A stretch of DNA of 64,000 nt from Xanthostigma xanthostigma (GCA_963575645.1 OY754468.1:5704001-5768000); one strand, 5' to 3'; shown: positions 1-11,442, counted from the stretch's first letter. Notes: generated from the sequence alone by a model not told the origin. Numbers and translations: made by a program.

Positions 1-5
1 TTAGA

Positions 6-128
6 TTCATCAGAAATATCTAAAATTATAAAAAATTAATTAGTAAAATCTACTTATTTTATAATATTCTATTATAAAGTAAGTAGATTTTACTAATTAA
101 TTTTTTATAATATTAGGTATTTCTGAAG
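6..128. repeat. Inverted repeat ending in hammerhead-like cores
   Basis: Arms at about 6-56 and 80-128 are near-perfect reverse complements around a 23-base AT loop. The left arm carries TCATCAG, which is CTGATGA on the minus strand. The right arm carries CTGAAGA at 123-129. This is the head-to-head arrangement of Penelope-type tails seen again at 35.5 kb and 52.3 kb. The minus-strand half is cut by the window edge. Confidence 0.7.
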
Positions 129-236
129 AAGGTCTAAACCCAGATCGAAACGTCATTTTTTGTAATATTGATTTATAATTTTATTTTTGTCAATATAATA
201 TAGTCTGAAAAAAATTGGTCGACAATTTTCTTTATT
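118..236 (+). repeat. Penelope-like element tail with hammerhead-like motif
   Basis: CTGAAGA (123-129), a short stem-loop (GGTCT against AGATC) and GAAACGTC (147-154) match the order of the hammerhead ribozyme core. Downstream, the phrase CTGAAAAAAATTGGTCGAC (about 208-227) corresponds to the end of the better preserved Penelope tails at 46.1 and 47.4 kb. The element body is absent, so this is a terminal remnant, diverged from the others. Confidence 0.65.
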
Positions 237-797
237 TTCAAGTGTTAAGATGACACCATAAATTTTTCAAATTTTTAAATTGTTATTTAATAGGGTACTA
301 TAAAAAATCCGATGAATTTGCCATAGGCCTCAGGTGGTATAGTTACGCCACAGGGACAAACAATGTTTTACTATGGAAATATAGTGCAACCGGTTTTGTT
401 TTACTTTACTGCACCAGTGCATAATGAGTAACTTTATCATTTATGCATGTAAAACAGCTTACGTATTTCATACTATGACGTGAACTGAGCTTTGATTTCG
501 AAAAGCGGTACAATATGGGCTACTCTACCCTACATAAAATTAAAATAAACCTTGGTTTTAGATTACATTAAATATTATCAATAAAAAATTCTTCCACTGA
601 AAAACAGATCTCGATAATTTGTTTTTGTGATTTGCTATTCTTGTGTTTGTAATCATGATAATTAATCATCACACAAAAGTACGCAAATCGAAATAACAAA
701 AAAATGGAAGGTTTTGGGTTTACGGTTCGGCTATTTCCATCAATTAACAACACTCTATCTGATATATTTTTGAGAATTTCTTTTCTCTCTTAGTCAG
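237..797. other. Unassigned AT-rich stretch
   Basis: No coding region is recognised. About 311-355 resembles, in inverse orientation, the left end of the hAT-like element that starts near 35166 (shared words GATGAATTTGCC and CCACCTGAGGCC), so part of it is probably a transposon scrap. Confidence 0.5.
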
Positions 798-1119
798 AGT
801 GCCCGTCGGCAAAAATTTTACAGACACATACTCTCCCCAAACTTTGTATATGCCAGTCATTTTAAATGGCTTATACTATTTGCCAGAGAACATTATTTTA
901 GCATTTTGGTTGCAGTTTTTAAGCTATCCAATTAAAAAACAAATAGTATCTATAAATTTTTACATGTCGTCAAAACGACATCTTTCGGAAAATTTAGAGG
1001 GAATACGCCCCAAAATCAAGAAAAGTCATAGAGGAAATAGGTGTCAGACTAGGCCTAATGAAGCTATATACAAATTTTGGGGAGACTATGTGTCAGTAAA
1101 ATTTTTGCCGACGGGCACT
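798..1119. mobile_element. MITE with ~55-bp terminal inverted repeats
   Basis: The left end AGTGCCCGTCGGC followed by AAAAATTTTAC is repeated in reverse complement at the right end (about 1067-1119, ending GCCGACGGGCACT). The 322-base element has no transposase remnant. No clear target duplication was found, so the superfamily is open. Confidence 0.7.
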
Positions 1120-1167
1120 ATCTGTAATTATTTTCATCTTCAAATTTTAGAATAATAGTAAATATAT

Positions 1168-1413
1168 ATTCACACTAGCTGTTCGATCCGGCTTCGTCCG
1201 AATATGTAGATTGCCACCGTTTATTCGTCGACTTACGTTGCAAAATTGGTTTCCATGAAAAGCACTTTTATTTGAACGCGATAATATGTAGCTTATGTCC
1301 ATTCTGAAGCTCCATTCTAAATATTGGTGAAAACATTTTTGGAATCGAATGAGTAGTTTCGGAGATTACCTCTTACTTCCAAACTTAACCTCTTTATAAT
1401 ATTAGTATAGATA
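1168..1413 (+). mobile_element. Short interspersed element, family 1
   Basis: It runs from CACTAGCTGTTCGATCC to CTCTTTATAATATTAG and is present in reverse orientation at 19759-19958, with shared interior words such as GTCGACTTACGTTGC and GATTACCTCTTAC. It is noncoding and dispersed. The end motif TTATAATATTAGTAT recurs on several other elements here. The class was not determined. Confidence 0.65.
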
Positions 1414-1418
1414 CATGA

Positions 1419-1660
1419 TGTAACGAGACGCCACTGGAGGCGACAACAATACGCACATTATTGTCGAAACCGCGTATACAACAATAAGCGCATTGTTGCC
1501 GGGACCGCGTAGACAACAATTGGCACATTGTTCTCGGAGACGCGTAGAAGAATGCCGACGCTTCGAGAATGTTTCAAAATGCAACTGAAGGGTTATATAA
1601 GCGGAGCAGTAACGGGCAGTCAGTCAGTTGCTATCTTTAAAAGCGGTTCAGTATAAAATA
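1419..1660 (+). mobile_element. LTR-like fragment with U3 palindrome repeats
   Basis: It begins TGTAACGAGACGCC, like the rc of the fragment ending at 4616. It contains three imperfect repeats of a CAACAAT..ATTGTTG palindrome (about 1445-1540), then a TATA-like TTATATAAG (about 1592) and CAGTCAGTCAGTTG (about 1617-1630). The same initiator-like phrase follows the TATA box of the solo LTR at 2774. A foldback element at 1661 interrupts it. Confidence 0.5.
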
Positions 1661-1925
1661 CCAAGATCCCAGACCCGCCAGACCTACGTTATTTCAGTAC
1701 TGCTAAGATTTTATCAGTAAATCTACAATATTTAGTTAAAAACGTATGCCAATCTGTTAGCTTGAAAGCGGGGGCGTCTTAGAGATAAAATGTTCTAAAT
1801 GTACATAAAACACGTGCTTACCTACGTACGCAATGGTATATTATGCATGCATATGAGTGCGAGTGAGAGCATTAAATGATTTTTTAACAGCTTCATGAAA
1901 TTTAGGTTTTTTATTTGTTTACACA

Positions 1926-1956
<31 letters not shown>

Positions 1957-2253
1957 TAGTCCATGAGTTTAAGAGAGAAAAACTCCATGGAAACAAATAA
2001 ACAACCTACATTTCCTGAAGCTGTCAAAAAAATCATCTAATGCTCTCACTCGCACTCATATAATATATGCATAATACCATTGCGTACGTAGGTCAGCACG
2101 TGTTTTATGTACCTTTAGAACATGTTATCTCTAAAAGGGCCCCGCTTTCAAGCTAACAAATTAGCATACGTTTTTAACTAAATATTGTTACATTTACCGA
2201 TAAAATCTCAGCAGTACTGACATAACGTAGGTCTGGCGGATCTGGGATCTAGG
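1661..2253. mobile_element. Foldback element, family FB-A copy 1
   Basis: Long arms (about 1661-1920 and 1958-2253) are reverse complements. The ends are CCAAGATCCCAGACC and its complement. The loop is an (AC)n(AG)n microsatellite at 1921-1957. A second copy lies at 36245-36778. No protein is encoded. It appears to have inserted into the LTR-like sequence on its left. Confidence 0.8.
1921..1957. repeat. (AC)n(AG)n microsatellite
   Basis: About 11 AC units run directly into about 6 AG units in the loop of the surrounding foldback element. The second family copy lacks this expansion. Confidence 0.9.
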
Positions 2254-2773
2254 TCTATAATACACGTAGTTCGAAAATACTTGTTACTATGTGATCAATT
2301 ACTACCACTGGTATGTCATAATTTTACCCTTGTTTATTCAACTAAATTCGTGTCAATTATTTTTCTGCCGAATTGTGAGATCATCACTATAACTTATTTA
2401 TTTACTAGGTATTAAAGTTGACTCAAACATTATTAGTGTATTTGCCATATGGCACATACACTATTGACGTCGGTCGGATGGCGGGACCTAGGGATAGGAC
2501 AAACATTTTTCGACGTTTCATAGCCCCCCCAGGACATTTTGGCACCATTTTTAAAAATTCATGTATGTGTGTTTAGGACGATAACTCTCAACAGACCTAA
2601 TCGATTTAAATGAAATTTGGTTTACATGTTGGAATTTACCACCGCACGAAGGCTATAAATGGGTCCAATGGTGTTTTTAGGAGATGAAAAAGTTTTTGGG
2701 CCCAAAAATATCAAAGAAACTCTCAGAATCATTTCAAAATTGACATTTAACCTTTTAGTAAGAATTAAAATAG
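2254..2773. other. Unassigned, right part an interrupted MITE
   Basis: No gene is seen. From about 2690 (GGGCCCAAAAATATCAAAG) the sequence matches the reverse complement of the interior of the Tc1-like foldback at 28.6-28.7 kb. The match resumes after the solo LTR at about 3411-3455 (TTTTAATAAAATCAGCCCG). The LTR therefore inserted into a copy of that element. Confidence 0.55.
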
Positions 2774-3410
2774 TGTTGCGTGCTCCATGTTGGGACGATA
2801 ATGTGTTCCATAGAATGTTCCAGACCACGACAACAACAACAATGGAAAGCAAGTAAAAACCCGACCTGGAGAACGTAACGCATGAAAAGGAAGGATCTCG
2901 GTGCTTCTAGAAACTTCGACCAGCCGGGGGACGAAGCTATAAAATGCAAGCGGAGTCGTTGGCAGTCAGTCAGTTGGTTAGTTGCAGCGTACGTTCAGAC
3001 ATCTGTGAAATAAATTGTTCAGTGTCGGTACAGCAAGACCGAGGTAGCTGTTAAGATAGAAGATAAATGAGCTGTGTAAACCATTGAATGCAATTATATA
3101 AATCTGGTTCTGCATAAATAGCTTCTGTGTTGTAAATAATTGTGTGAATATAATTAATAGACAAGTGCGAATAAGTGTACTAGATAAACTTCGGTGTGTT
3201 TGTGTGTTGCAAATATTTTGTACACATAATTAGGAATTCTGTAACTTAGTTTTCTATTTTATTATTTAGAACTATTAGTTTTGTTTCTGTTAACGTTATT
3301 ATTACTGTTTGTTAAAGAAGTACGCTTTCGCTGTGTGTTTAACTGTTTTGTTAAACGTTTATTATTGTAAATAAATAATTTCCAACACGGACTAGAACAG
3401 TTTTGTTACA
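2774..3410 (+). mobile_element. Solo LTR of an LTR retrotransposon
   Basis: The 637-base unit begins TGTTGCGTGC, ends GTTTTGTTACA (TG..CA termini) and is flanked on both sides by the 4-bp duplication ATAG. A TATA box (TATAAAA, 2938-2944) is followed by an arthropod initiator-like phrase in CAGTCAGTCAGTTGG (about 2963). AT-rich R/U5-like sequence with AATAAA words follows. A reverse-orientation copy with the same termini is at 31828-32399. No internal coding region is present, so it formed by LTR-LTR recombination. The 4-bp duplication suits Ty3/gypsy-type integrases but does not prove the family. Confidence 0.85.
2938..2944 (+). promoter_or_regulatory. TATA box of the solo LTR
   Basis: TATAAAA lies about 25 bases upstream of a TCAGT initiator-like motif inside CAGTCAGTCAGTTGG. 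This is the expected core promoter spacing for an insect LTR. Confidence 0.6.
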
Positions 3411-4189
3411 ATAGATTGCCAAAATTTTAATAAAATCAGCCCGACAGGGCAAAACACAAATTTTATGAAAACACTAATTAGCGGATAATTACTTCCTGAA
3501 GGGTGTATTTAATTTGATACAGATGTTTAATTGATAATTTTTTTTTTAAATTATGAAAACAAATATTTTAAGGGATGCATAAAGGTGTGATTTTTTCCAT
3601 TTTGTTCAAAAGCAAACTTAAGTTCACATAATAAGGTCATAATGCCTGTATCTATTAGCAAATGCACTATATTGTCAGCGGGTTTGGCACTACGACCCGA
3701 GTTTTTGTTATCTGTATTTGTTTCCCATCCTTTTTCTACAGAAACTAATTCAATCAATTTAATTTTGTATTGTACATTAAATAATAGAGGAAATAATTAC
3801 TGCATGCGTGTCCCCCTTTATGCTATAAATCAAATTAGTTTTAAAAGGGAATCATGATATGAAGTGTAAAAAATAATATTAATAAATCGAATTTTAAATA
3901 TGTTATTTTTTTTTGCACTATTGTAAGAGTTTACTCACTTGGACTTTACCAAAAATATAACAAAAACTGATTGCCTGTAAATCTGATGCGTCTGAAGTGA
4001 AATTTCACGATTGAGCATGCGTATTAAAATACTATAACAAAACTGACAAAACTGTTCATTACTAGGTGGTAAAAATATTTATTTACAAAAAGATAATAAT
4101 AATAGCCCAAGAACCCGTAACACTAAAGTCCTATGGATCTCCGAATAGGCCAGTTACCGGATATTTGGGAAATTTAAACCCTGCTTAGC
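3411..4189. other. Unassigned
   Basis: Apart from the interrupted MITE remnant at 3411-3455, no coding region, RNA or repeat boundary is recognised. Open frames here are short and without family resemblance. Confidence 0.5.
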
Positions 4190-4199
4190 AAAAAAATAC

Positions 4200-4208
4200 A
4201 ATTTTTTT

Positions 4209-4255
<47 letters not shown>

Positions 4256-4286
4256 TTTTATATTTTTATTTATTTATTTATTTACA
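4200..4286. repeat. (ATTT)n microsatellite
   Basis: A T run leads into more than a dozen ATTT units, one interruption (TTTATATTTT), then further units up to ATTTACAATGG. Confidence 0.9.
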
Positions 4287-4616
4287 ATGGGCGGCAGGCT
4301 GGAGTGGGACGGACTGTGAAAAAGGGGTCACTTCCGGTCACCTAAAAAACGGTTATTCTATGCATCTCCGAATAGAATCTTGTTTAATTTATTTTGAAGT
4401 TTACGTTCTTAACGTGCTTAAACTCGGTAACCGACTGCCCTCCTTCCACGCCAGCGCTGATTAGATATAAGAGTTTTTCAGCCGGGCTCTAGAACATTCT
4501 TAGACATTCTATAAAGCTTCGACATGCTTCTATGCGGTATAACAATGCGCGCATTGTTGTCTATGCGGTTCCGTCAACAATGCGAGCATTGTTGCTTCCT
4601 GTAGCGTCTCATTACA
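4287..4616 (-). mobile_element. LTR-like fragment, minus orientation
   Basis: Read on the minus strand it begins TGTAATGAGACGC, matching the fragment starting at 1419. It then has two palindromes of the CAACAATGCGCGCATTG type and a TATA-like TTATATCTAATC. The far boundary is uncertain because of the adjacent microsatellite. No protein is encoded. Confidence 0.45.
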
Positions 4617-5900
4617 ATACTAAACAGCTTCACCGAATCTTTAGGTGTTCGCAGAGGAAACCGCTTTTCAAAATTTTACAATATATTTTCGTTTTGAGGT
4701 TCCCCGAATCCAAAAAACACATTTTTGGAAAGTCTGCTTGTTTGTCTTTGAACACGATAAAGGTCAAATCAAATTTTGGGAGGATGTTTGATATATAAAC
4801 ATGAAGAGCCCTATTGTTTTTGGGGAAAATAGGCGCATGAACAGAAGAGATATATCGTCGTTGGTTCTGTAATAGATCTTATGTGCATAATTGGCAGATT
4901 TTACGTTTTTTAAATGAAAAGATTCAGAAAACGGAGCTCTATACACTAGTAATACTTCCAAATTAATTTTACAGTAACCAACAAAGGGAAGTAACTCTTA
5001 TGTGAAAAGTTGTATCAAATAATTCCTCCCATGTGCCAATAAATCCGAAATTAACGTTAAATATTTTTTAAGAAAATACTTTGTCTTAATTAAATACGTA
5101 GGTATAGTAAAGATAAGTATGAATTAGTAATATACCTCTGAAATTGCTAGTTCTTACCATTCATTGCTGAAATAACCAATTTTTGGCTTTTCCTGCAAAT
5201 TTTACTTTTTGCACATAAGGAGGTATTACAGAACCAACGACGATGTGCTATAACGTTGTTTTTTTATATAACAATATACTTTACATAATGGTTGATTATT
5301 CTATTTATTTACGGAAGAATATTTTGTAGAAAATGTTTTCATCAAACTTTATAATTTCGGAAATATTTTCAAAATTTAAAAAACCAGCTGTTTTTTTGTT
5401 CTGTAGATCTGTTAAAAAGGAATTAGATAGCTGACAAACGTCCTTCGGTTAATTTTTACATATCATAATATTTAATAGTAGTCGTTACCCGCGTCAACGC
5501 ACGCGTTAACAAAGTTGTTATTTTCTTATTGTATGTTAAATGTCAATATTTTTGAAGTTGGAGTGGCCCCGTCGCCTAATTGGCTGAAATTTCTTTGGTT
5601 ATCTCAAGCTAAGTCGCTTAACAGGTAACAGGTGGAATGATTCATTTATATTTTATACACATAAGATGTTATGCATATATTAAATATGACTGTAAATGCG
5701 GCCTTGACAAGGTTTTATTTTACAAAAAAATGTAGGTATAGTCTTGACCTTGTCTTTGAAGTGTCAAGTTCATTGCAAAACAAGTATTGCTTGTAAAGGC
5801 TATTTACTATTGTAGTGCATCGGAAGTTACCAAAATTGACATAAAATACACATTTTAATGTAGGTATATATCACGATGACAAAAAAAATTGGTTGTCTGT
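4617..5900. other. Unassigned; weak inverted repeat
   Basis: Arms of about 50 bases at 4853-4906 (TATCGTCGTTGG..) and 5193-5244 (..CCAACGACGAT) suggest a decayed foldback of about 390 bases. The rest shows no gene. Confidence 0.4.
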
Positions 5901-6611
5901 AAAGTCGGTTTACGGACGATAGTTTTACGTGATAACGTCATAAAGAAACATTGATGAATAACATAAGTAAACAGTCGTATATAAAGGCACAGATCCAATT
6001 ATGCGAAATTTCCCCGAATTTTTACTGAACATGCCTGCTAGCGACTAAGCATATGTAGTACAGCAGCGTAATTTGGGTTGCCTGCATATATTTTTTCACA
6101 AAATTAATAGATTTGTATAATAATTCGAATCTATGATATTGCATCTTTCGCTTCAAATTTAGGTTAATTTTATTTATTAAATTACTCACCACCTATAAAA
6201 ATAATTTTTTTTATTAACTTTCTTTCTTTCGTATTTATTTAAGTCTCAAAGATTAACTGTCATACTATTTATAAAACAATTGTTTCACTGTTTATATAAA
6301 ATTCCAAAACCTACTTACAATATTTAAGTATTTTCATACGTCAAAAAATTGATTTTTATAATGATAAAATTTGTAAGAAAACGATTTTTTCGAGAGATGA
6401 GACCTAGCTAAAACGATTTTTTGCCCCCCAAAATCCCTTTTCAGTAAATTTCATCCAAATCGTTAGGGCCGTTTTCGAGAAAAGCACGCACAGGGTCAGG
6501 CGGAACGTTACGAACGTTAGGAACGTTACACTTTTTCGTGCATGCAGCCGGTGTTTTATCAATTTATAAGATTGGTGATTCATCAATTTATAAGACGTTA
6601 TCACGTCAAAA
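5901..6611. mobile_element. MITE family DGT, copy 1
   Basis: The left end contains TTTTACGTGATAACGTCA followed by AACATTGATGAA. The right end has the inverse (ATCAATTTATAAGACG then TTATCACGTCAAAA). A 240-base relative sits at 37228-37467 with the same ends and the shared GCAGCCGGTGTTT word. This copy is longer, with about 450 bases of unrelated interior. Confidence 0.65.
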
Positions 6612-6636
6612 GTATTACATTTAATATATATGAGTA

Positions 6637-7396
6637 CAGTATGGTTTTTTAAAAACCGAACACCTGATTTATTCCCTTAGGTTGCATTCAAAGGAATTTT
6701 ACCCCCCTGTAATAATCTTCATAGTTTCAGGGGGGAAATCGATTGCCGGATTTTTTTATGACCTAGTGCATTCCGGTGCAGTGCAATGCACTTGCACTCA
6801 TTTTTTTTAAATGGGGACCCTGTTTTTTTTTGCAATTTCTGATTTTTTATGAAAAAATAAACACTTTTTGTCCCGGATATTTAAATAAAAAACGCGAGTC
6901 TGACCGGATAACCGCTCAAAATTATGCCACGCACGAAATCGCGTTTCGACGCGTCGAATCCAAGTTTCCGGGTATTTACCTTGCCTGTGTAAAACAATCA
7001 AAACAATATGGAAGGAGAAATAAGGTTATGATAGAATAAGGATATGATTTGTTTATTATTGATGATTATTTCTCCTTCTTCCTTGATATTTTCATCTTAT
7101 TTTGATTGTCAAATACCCAGAAACTTGGATTCGACGCGTCGAAACGCGATTTCGTGCGTGGCATAATTTTGAGCGGTTATCCGGTCAGACTCGCGTTTTT
7201 TATTTAAATATCCGGGACAAAAAGTGTTTATTTTTTCATAAAAAATCAGAAACTGCACCGGAATGCACTAGGTCATAAAAAAATCCGGCAATCGATTCCC
7301 CCCCTGAAACTATGAAAATTATTACAAGGGGTAAAATTCCTTTGAATGCAACCTAAGGGAATAAAACAGGTGTTCGGTTTTTAAAAAACCATACTG
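6637..7396. mobile_element. Large foldback MITE, Tc1/mariner-like ends
   Basis: The ends read TA-CAGTATGGTTTTTTAA and TTAAAAAACCATACTG-TA: a TA duplication and CAGT termini, as in Tc1/mariner elements. Arms of about 340 bases (6637-6985 and 7110-7396) pair with few mismatches, including the word TTTCGACGCGTCGAA. The loop of about 120 bases is noncoding. The open frames here are arm sequence read through. Confidence 0.8.
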
Positions 7397-7589
7397 TATA
7401 TATATTATATTATAGTTGTTGACTTACTAAAATAGTTACTTTTCATTTCATTATCATTATATTTTCAATTTTTTTGACATTTCATTTGTGTTCTAGCTTC
7501 ACTTCTTTAAGTCCCCTTCACACGATGCAGATTTCCTGCTCGCTAGCTTGCTTGAAGTCTTTGCAGGCAGCTTTGCACGCTAACCAAAA

Positions 7590-7925
7590 AAAAAAGTAAT
7601 ATTCGTTTGAAATTATTAAATTAACATGTCACAATAACGAACTTTAAACTTTAAAAGTTGGCATTTAAAATCTAGTTCCCTAATTAAACAATAATAAATG
7701 TCACAATAAGTTTTCAATAATTGCAATTGTTTTTTTTTGTCGGAAAATACTTAGAGGTACCCATAGCATATCTAGAAGAGCTCATCAGTGTTTAGAAGTA
7801 AATGGAAAACAGTTTAAACATTTATGGCATTGTTTAATTAGGTAACTAGATTTTAAATGCCGACTTTTAAAATTAAGTTCGTCATTATAACATGTTAATT
7901 TAATAAATTCAAACGAATATTACTT
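7590..7925. repeat. Foldback with ~105-base arms
   Basis: The left arm (about 7594-7701, AGTAATATTCGTTTGAA..) and right arm (about 7821-7924) are reverse complements. A loop of about 120 unrelated bases separates them. No duplication or coding region was identified. Confidence 0.7.
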
Positions 7926-8318
7926 AACAGGGGTGGCAGTAACAAAAAAAATGTCCTACAAAACTAGCTCATTTTTTAAAGATCTTTTCAACAATACCAC
8001 TTTCGACCTATCGTGCCTTTTAATATTCCGAAGTTCTGAACATTCTGGAGCAAACTAATAGGGAATCCGACCTTTCCGGGGAAAAAAATATCACCATTCG
8101 ATTCTTCATTAGGACTTTTATAATGCAGATTTTTGACACAACTCTCTACGACTAACCGTTTTCGTAAAAAAAAGAACGGTACAGGTGGTCTGACTCATCC
8201 TGTATATTGTAGTTTATGTAAATTAATTATTGTTGAACTAGTTAGCGCGGCTACTTTTATTTTCATTACAGTACTTGCAAATTATATTTCCGACCTGTAT
8301 GCAGGCTATTTTATAGAC

Positions 8319-8788
8319 CAGCATACTCAAAGTGTGCTCCGCGGAACCCTAGGGTTCCGCGAAACCCCTGTGGGGGCTCCGTAAGAATTTAGAAAAATAT
8401 TAAAAACACCTCTCTCTCTCTGTTTGAGGTGATGTTCACGAGGCGCAGCCAAACTTAGTCGCCACCACAGTACAAATTATTATTGTACTATACCGCCGCC
8501 GATAGGTATCTACTTGTGTGAGCGCAGTCCCTTTAATAAAAGCCACCCCTGAGATTAGGCGCTATAGTTATGAACAAAACATAAAGTCGAGAATTGCTTG
8601 CACTGTCAATTTGTATTTCTATTTTTATTTCGGATTATAATACTATTAATAAGTAACTGTTACATTGTCCTCGTATTTTGCTTATTAATAAAGAATGCAT
8701 ATAAAGACATTTTTGTTTTATTGAGAGTTCCGTCAAGTATTTCGCTTTCCAAAAGGGTTCCGTCACCAAAAAAGTTTGAGAACTGCTG
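8319..8788. mobile_element. Non-autonomous hAT element
   Basis: It is flanked by a perfect 8-bp duplication, TTATAGAC (8311-8318 and 8789-8796). The ends are CAGCATACTCAAA and TTTGAGAACTGCTG, matching inverted termini of the hAT type. The interior has a CCGCGGAACCCTAGGG palindrome and no transposase. Confidence 0.88.
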
Positions 8789-10136
8789 TTATAGACCATA
8801 GGCCGGTGTGCAAACAGTTTTTTTTTTTTAATTATATTATAGTATTTATTAGTATAGAAATATACCTATAGGGATCCTTTATATGGACTACTCCATCTGG
8901 CGGCGAAAATTACAACTATAATAAGATAAACACGATTATAAATCGTACTGTAAATCGGTACTGATAATCGTGATTTTTTTTATTATAATAATAAAAAGTG
9001 TTGAATAAATTAATAAGTGACTTATTATGGAAATTTTCACCTCGTAAAAAACAGCAAAAGATTGTAATAGTACCACGTCATTTTAATGCAGATGATTAAA
9101 TATTTTACCAAATAAGTAGATATTATACTTAGTCTTAATATTGAAAACTTAATTTATTAATTGAATAGTTATTATTTTTGAATAAAATTAAGAATTTTGA
9201 AAGAAAAAAAAAGTTAACTTCTAACGGAAAATACATTTTGACAGATGACTATTTTTAGGTTGGGAACTTATACCTGTTGCAATAAAGTAATGAATTGATA
9301 TAATATTTCTATTTGCCACTTTTATTTCATGTGCATTACTCTTTAAATCGGAATTTTTTAAACAGAAAGCATTAAAATTCACATTACTTGAAGGCTCTGT
9401 TTCAAATGAATTTTTTCCTAATTTTATATGACCGGCATAAAATACATGTTCCCCTCCAAAAAAATTCCTTTTTCGATGATTTGTATCAGCCCAATCACAT
9501 GTGCTAATAATTTAATTCATTTTATTGCATTTCAAAAATATTAACAATTTATTGCACTGTATACTATAGGGACTATGGGAAATTATACCCCATCGTCGCC
9601 ATGTTTTTAAAGCTCCGCCCATATAACGGAACCCAATAGTATACTTATAAGTTCCTATACTAAAAGAACCGACTATAGATTACTGTTTATAGTGTATCGT
9701 GTGATCACATCTAAATCACGTTCCTAAATAAAATACGCCCTAGTCAATTAATATAAGTGGAAATTTTTTCGATCTTTTTATAACACAGTATTTTAAACAC
9801 CTATTCATTATATTCATTGTTATATTAATATTCGTGAAAATCCTTGAAATATCTAAGCTAATAAGTAATATTGATAATAAAAATTAACCTTCTAATCGAC
9901 ACTTTGATAATTCATTTAATGGAAAAAGGCCCGACAAAGGCAGAGGCGCGCTGCATATTTGAATTATGCCCATATTCACCGAATACAGTTAAAGATAGAA
10001 GTTACAAATCTTGGAACAAATTTTATTCCTTAGAATAAAATTTACTTTCAATTTACCAAGCAAAATAACAAGTAAAAAAGTTAGTTACAGAATAAACATA
10101 CACGATTATATAGAATAAATCAGAATAAATCATACA
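8789..10136. other. Unassigned AT-rich stretch
   Basis: No gene is seen. Weakly matching inverted words near 8868 (TATAGGGATCC..TTATATGG) and 9560-9630 hint at the ends of an old element of about 770 bases, too diverged to call. Confidence 0.4.
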
Positions 10137-10236
10137 TGATTTTAACTGTACATTTTCATATATAATTGCCAAATTGAATTTGAATATTGTTCAAATTCAG
10201 CAATTATATATTATGAAAATGTACAGTTAAAATCAT
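10137..10236. repeat. AT-rich hairpin
   Basis: ATGATTTTAACTGTACATTT at 10137 is the reverse complement of the stretch ending at 10236. The arms are about 50 bases with a tiny loop and one small bulge. A structured RNA or foldback scrap is possible; no function is claimed. Confidence 0.75.
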
Positions 10237-10965
10237 TCATAAAAGGGGAATTCAATGTTTAATTAACAAATGAAATACACCATCTGAAAGTAGACATTTT
10301 AACGAAGAAAACCCCATCCTCAGATTTTTGAAAATCTGAAATTTTTACATTACTTTTTTAGGTTGAAGTTAGGGGTAATTTTTCGGTTTTTTGTTAATAT
10401 TATATTGGCAAATTAATTTTTTATTCGAAAAAATTCTTATTAAGGACATAGAAAGGTGAGTCTCCTGAAAATTTCATGAAAAAAAAATCATTTTTGCAGG
10501 AGAAAAAAATTAAAAACGAAAAACACGGTTTTTTCGATATTTCTCTGAATATTTAAGGTTATGTGAAAAAATTATATTTATAAAAGTTGTAGATCCTTTT
10601 AATACCTACAACATTGCCATGCAATATTTTTCGATTGGAGGTCAACTTTCGCCGGAAATAACGAAAAACCGCGTTTGACTCCTAAAACGCGCTCCCCACA
10701 TCCCTCCGGCCTTTCACGCATTTGAATTTTTGGTTTTTGTATTTCTGACGGCAGTTTCTTCCCTTCCTCATCATTCATTTTCTGTTATTAATTTTGTCCC
10801 TTTTTCACTTGATTTTGGGCTAACTGTACTGGTCTATTATGAAATAGGATGAAATGACTAGTTGCAAATTAAACAATATGACAAATCTTAAGTAAAACAG
10901 AATCAAATTTAGTTTTATTCATATGGGTTACAAAATTACAATTATAACCTGAAGTTTTTGTTTAA
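10237..10965. other. Unassigned
   Basis: No gene, repeat boundary or RNA is recognised. The phrase around 10640-10710 (GCCGGAAATAACG.., AAAACGCGCTCC) looks like dispersed repeat sequence, but no second copy is in the window. Confidence 0.4.
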
Positions 10966-11400
10966 ATGGGACAGAAATTTACTAATAAAACAAAATATGG
11001 AAGAAGAAACCAAAGTTATAGACAGGACATCGAGTTACTACCCACGCATATACAGAGAGGCCGTAGAAATATACAACACACAAATAATTTCAACCGCAAA
11101 TATGAAGGTTTGACTGTAAGTAAAACCTGGACACCAGCACTGTGCAATACCAACTCACTGAATGGAACGACCAATCACAGAAGAGCATACTACGACCGAG
11201 AAGATAACACGAGCACGTTGACTATAAAAGACGGAAGTACCACACTTGTCGACACACTTACCTGTGAGCAGCCTAGAAGGAAACTTCGCCTGCTACCACA
11301 TCGCCTTTGATAATGTCTACCGCAGTTGTAGACGAAACGTCAGGTAGTGATACCAATGGACCACGGCATACAAGCCCGGAAACCAAGAAGATTTGAAAAT
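10966..11400 (+). pseudogene. Degenerate 3' end of a second Penelope-like element
   Basis: Two frames joined by a one-base shift near 11075 give the segment YYPRIYREAVEI and then TNNFNRKYEGLTVSKTW. I recall this type of segment following the GIY-YIG domain in arthropod Penelope-type proteins. The reading breaks again near 11310. It is unrelated in sequence to the intact element at 44 kb, so a different clade is likely. No reverse transcriptase motifs are visible upstream; the copy is 5' truncated. A homology search with the two joined frames would settle this. Confidence 0.55.
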
Positions 11401-11442
11401 ATGGAAAGTTTAATTGTTAGTGGAATGGATTGGGAATTTCAA

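Noticed and set aside
799-1155. 118-codon open frame at the left end
   Set aside because: It is the body of a MITE with 55-base inverted ends; the protein has no family features.
6776-7039. Open frames on both strands at 6.8-7.0 kb
   Set aside because: They read through the arm of a foldback element, so both strands give frames by symmetry.
8867-9640. Element bounded by TATAGGGATCC-like ends
   Set aside because: Only short, interrupted similarity between the two ends; could be chance in AT-rich DNA.
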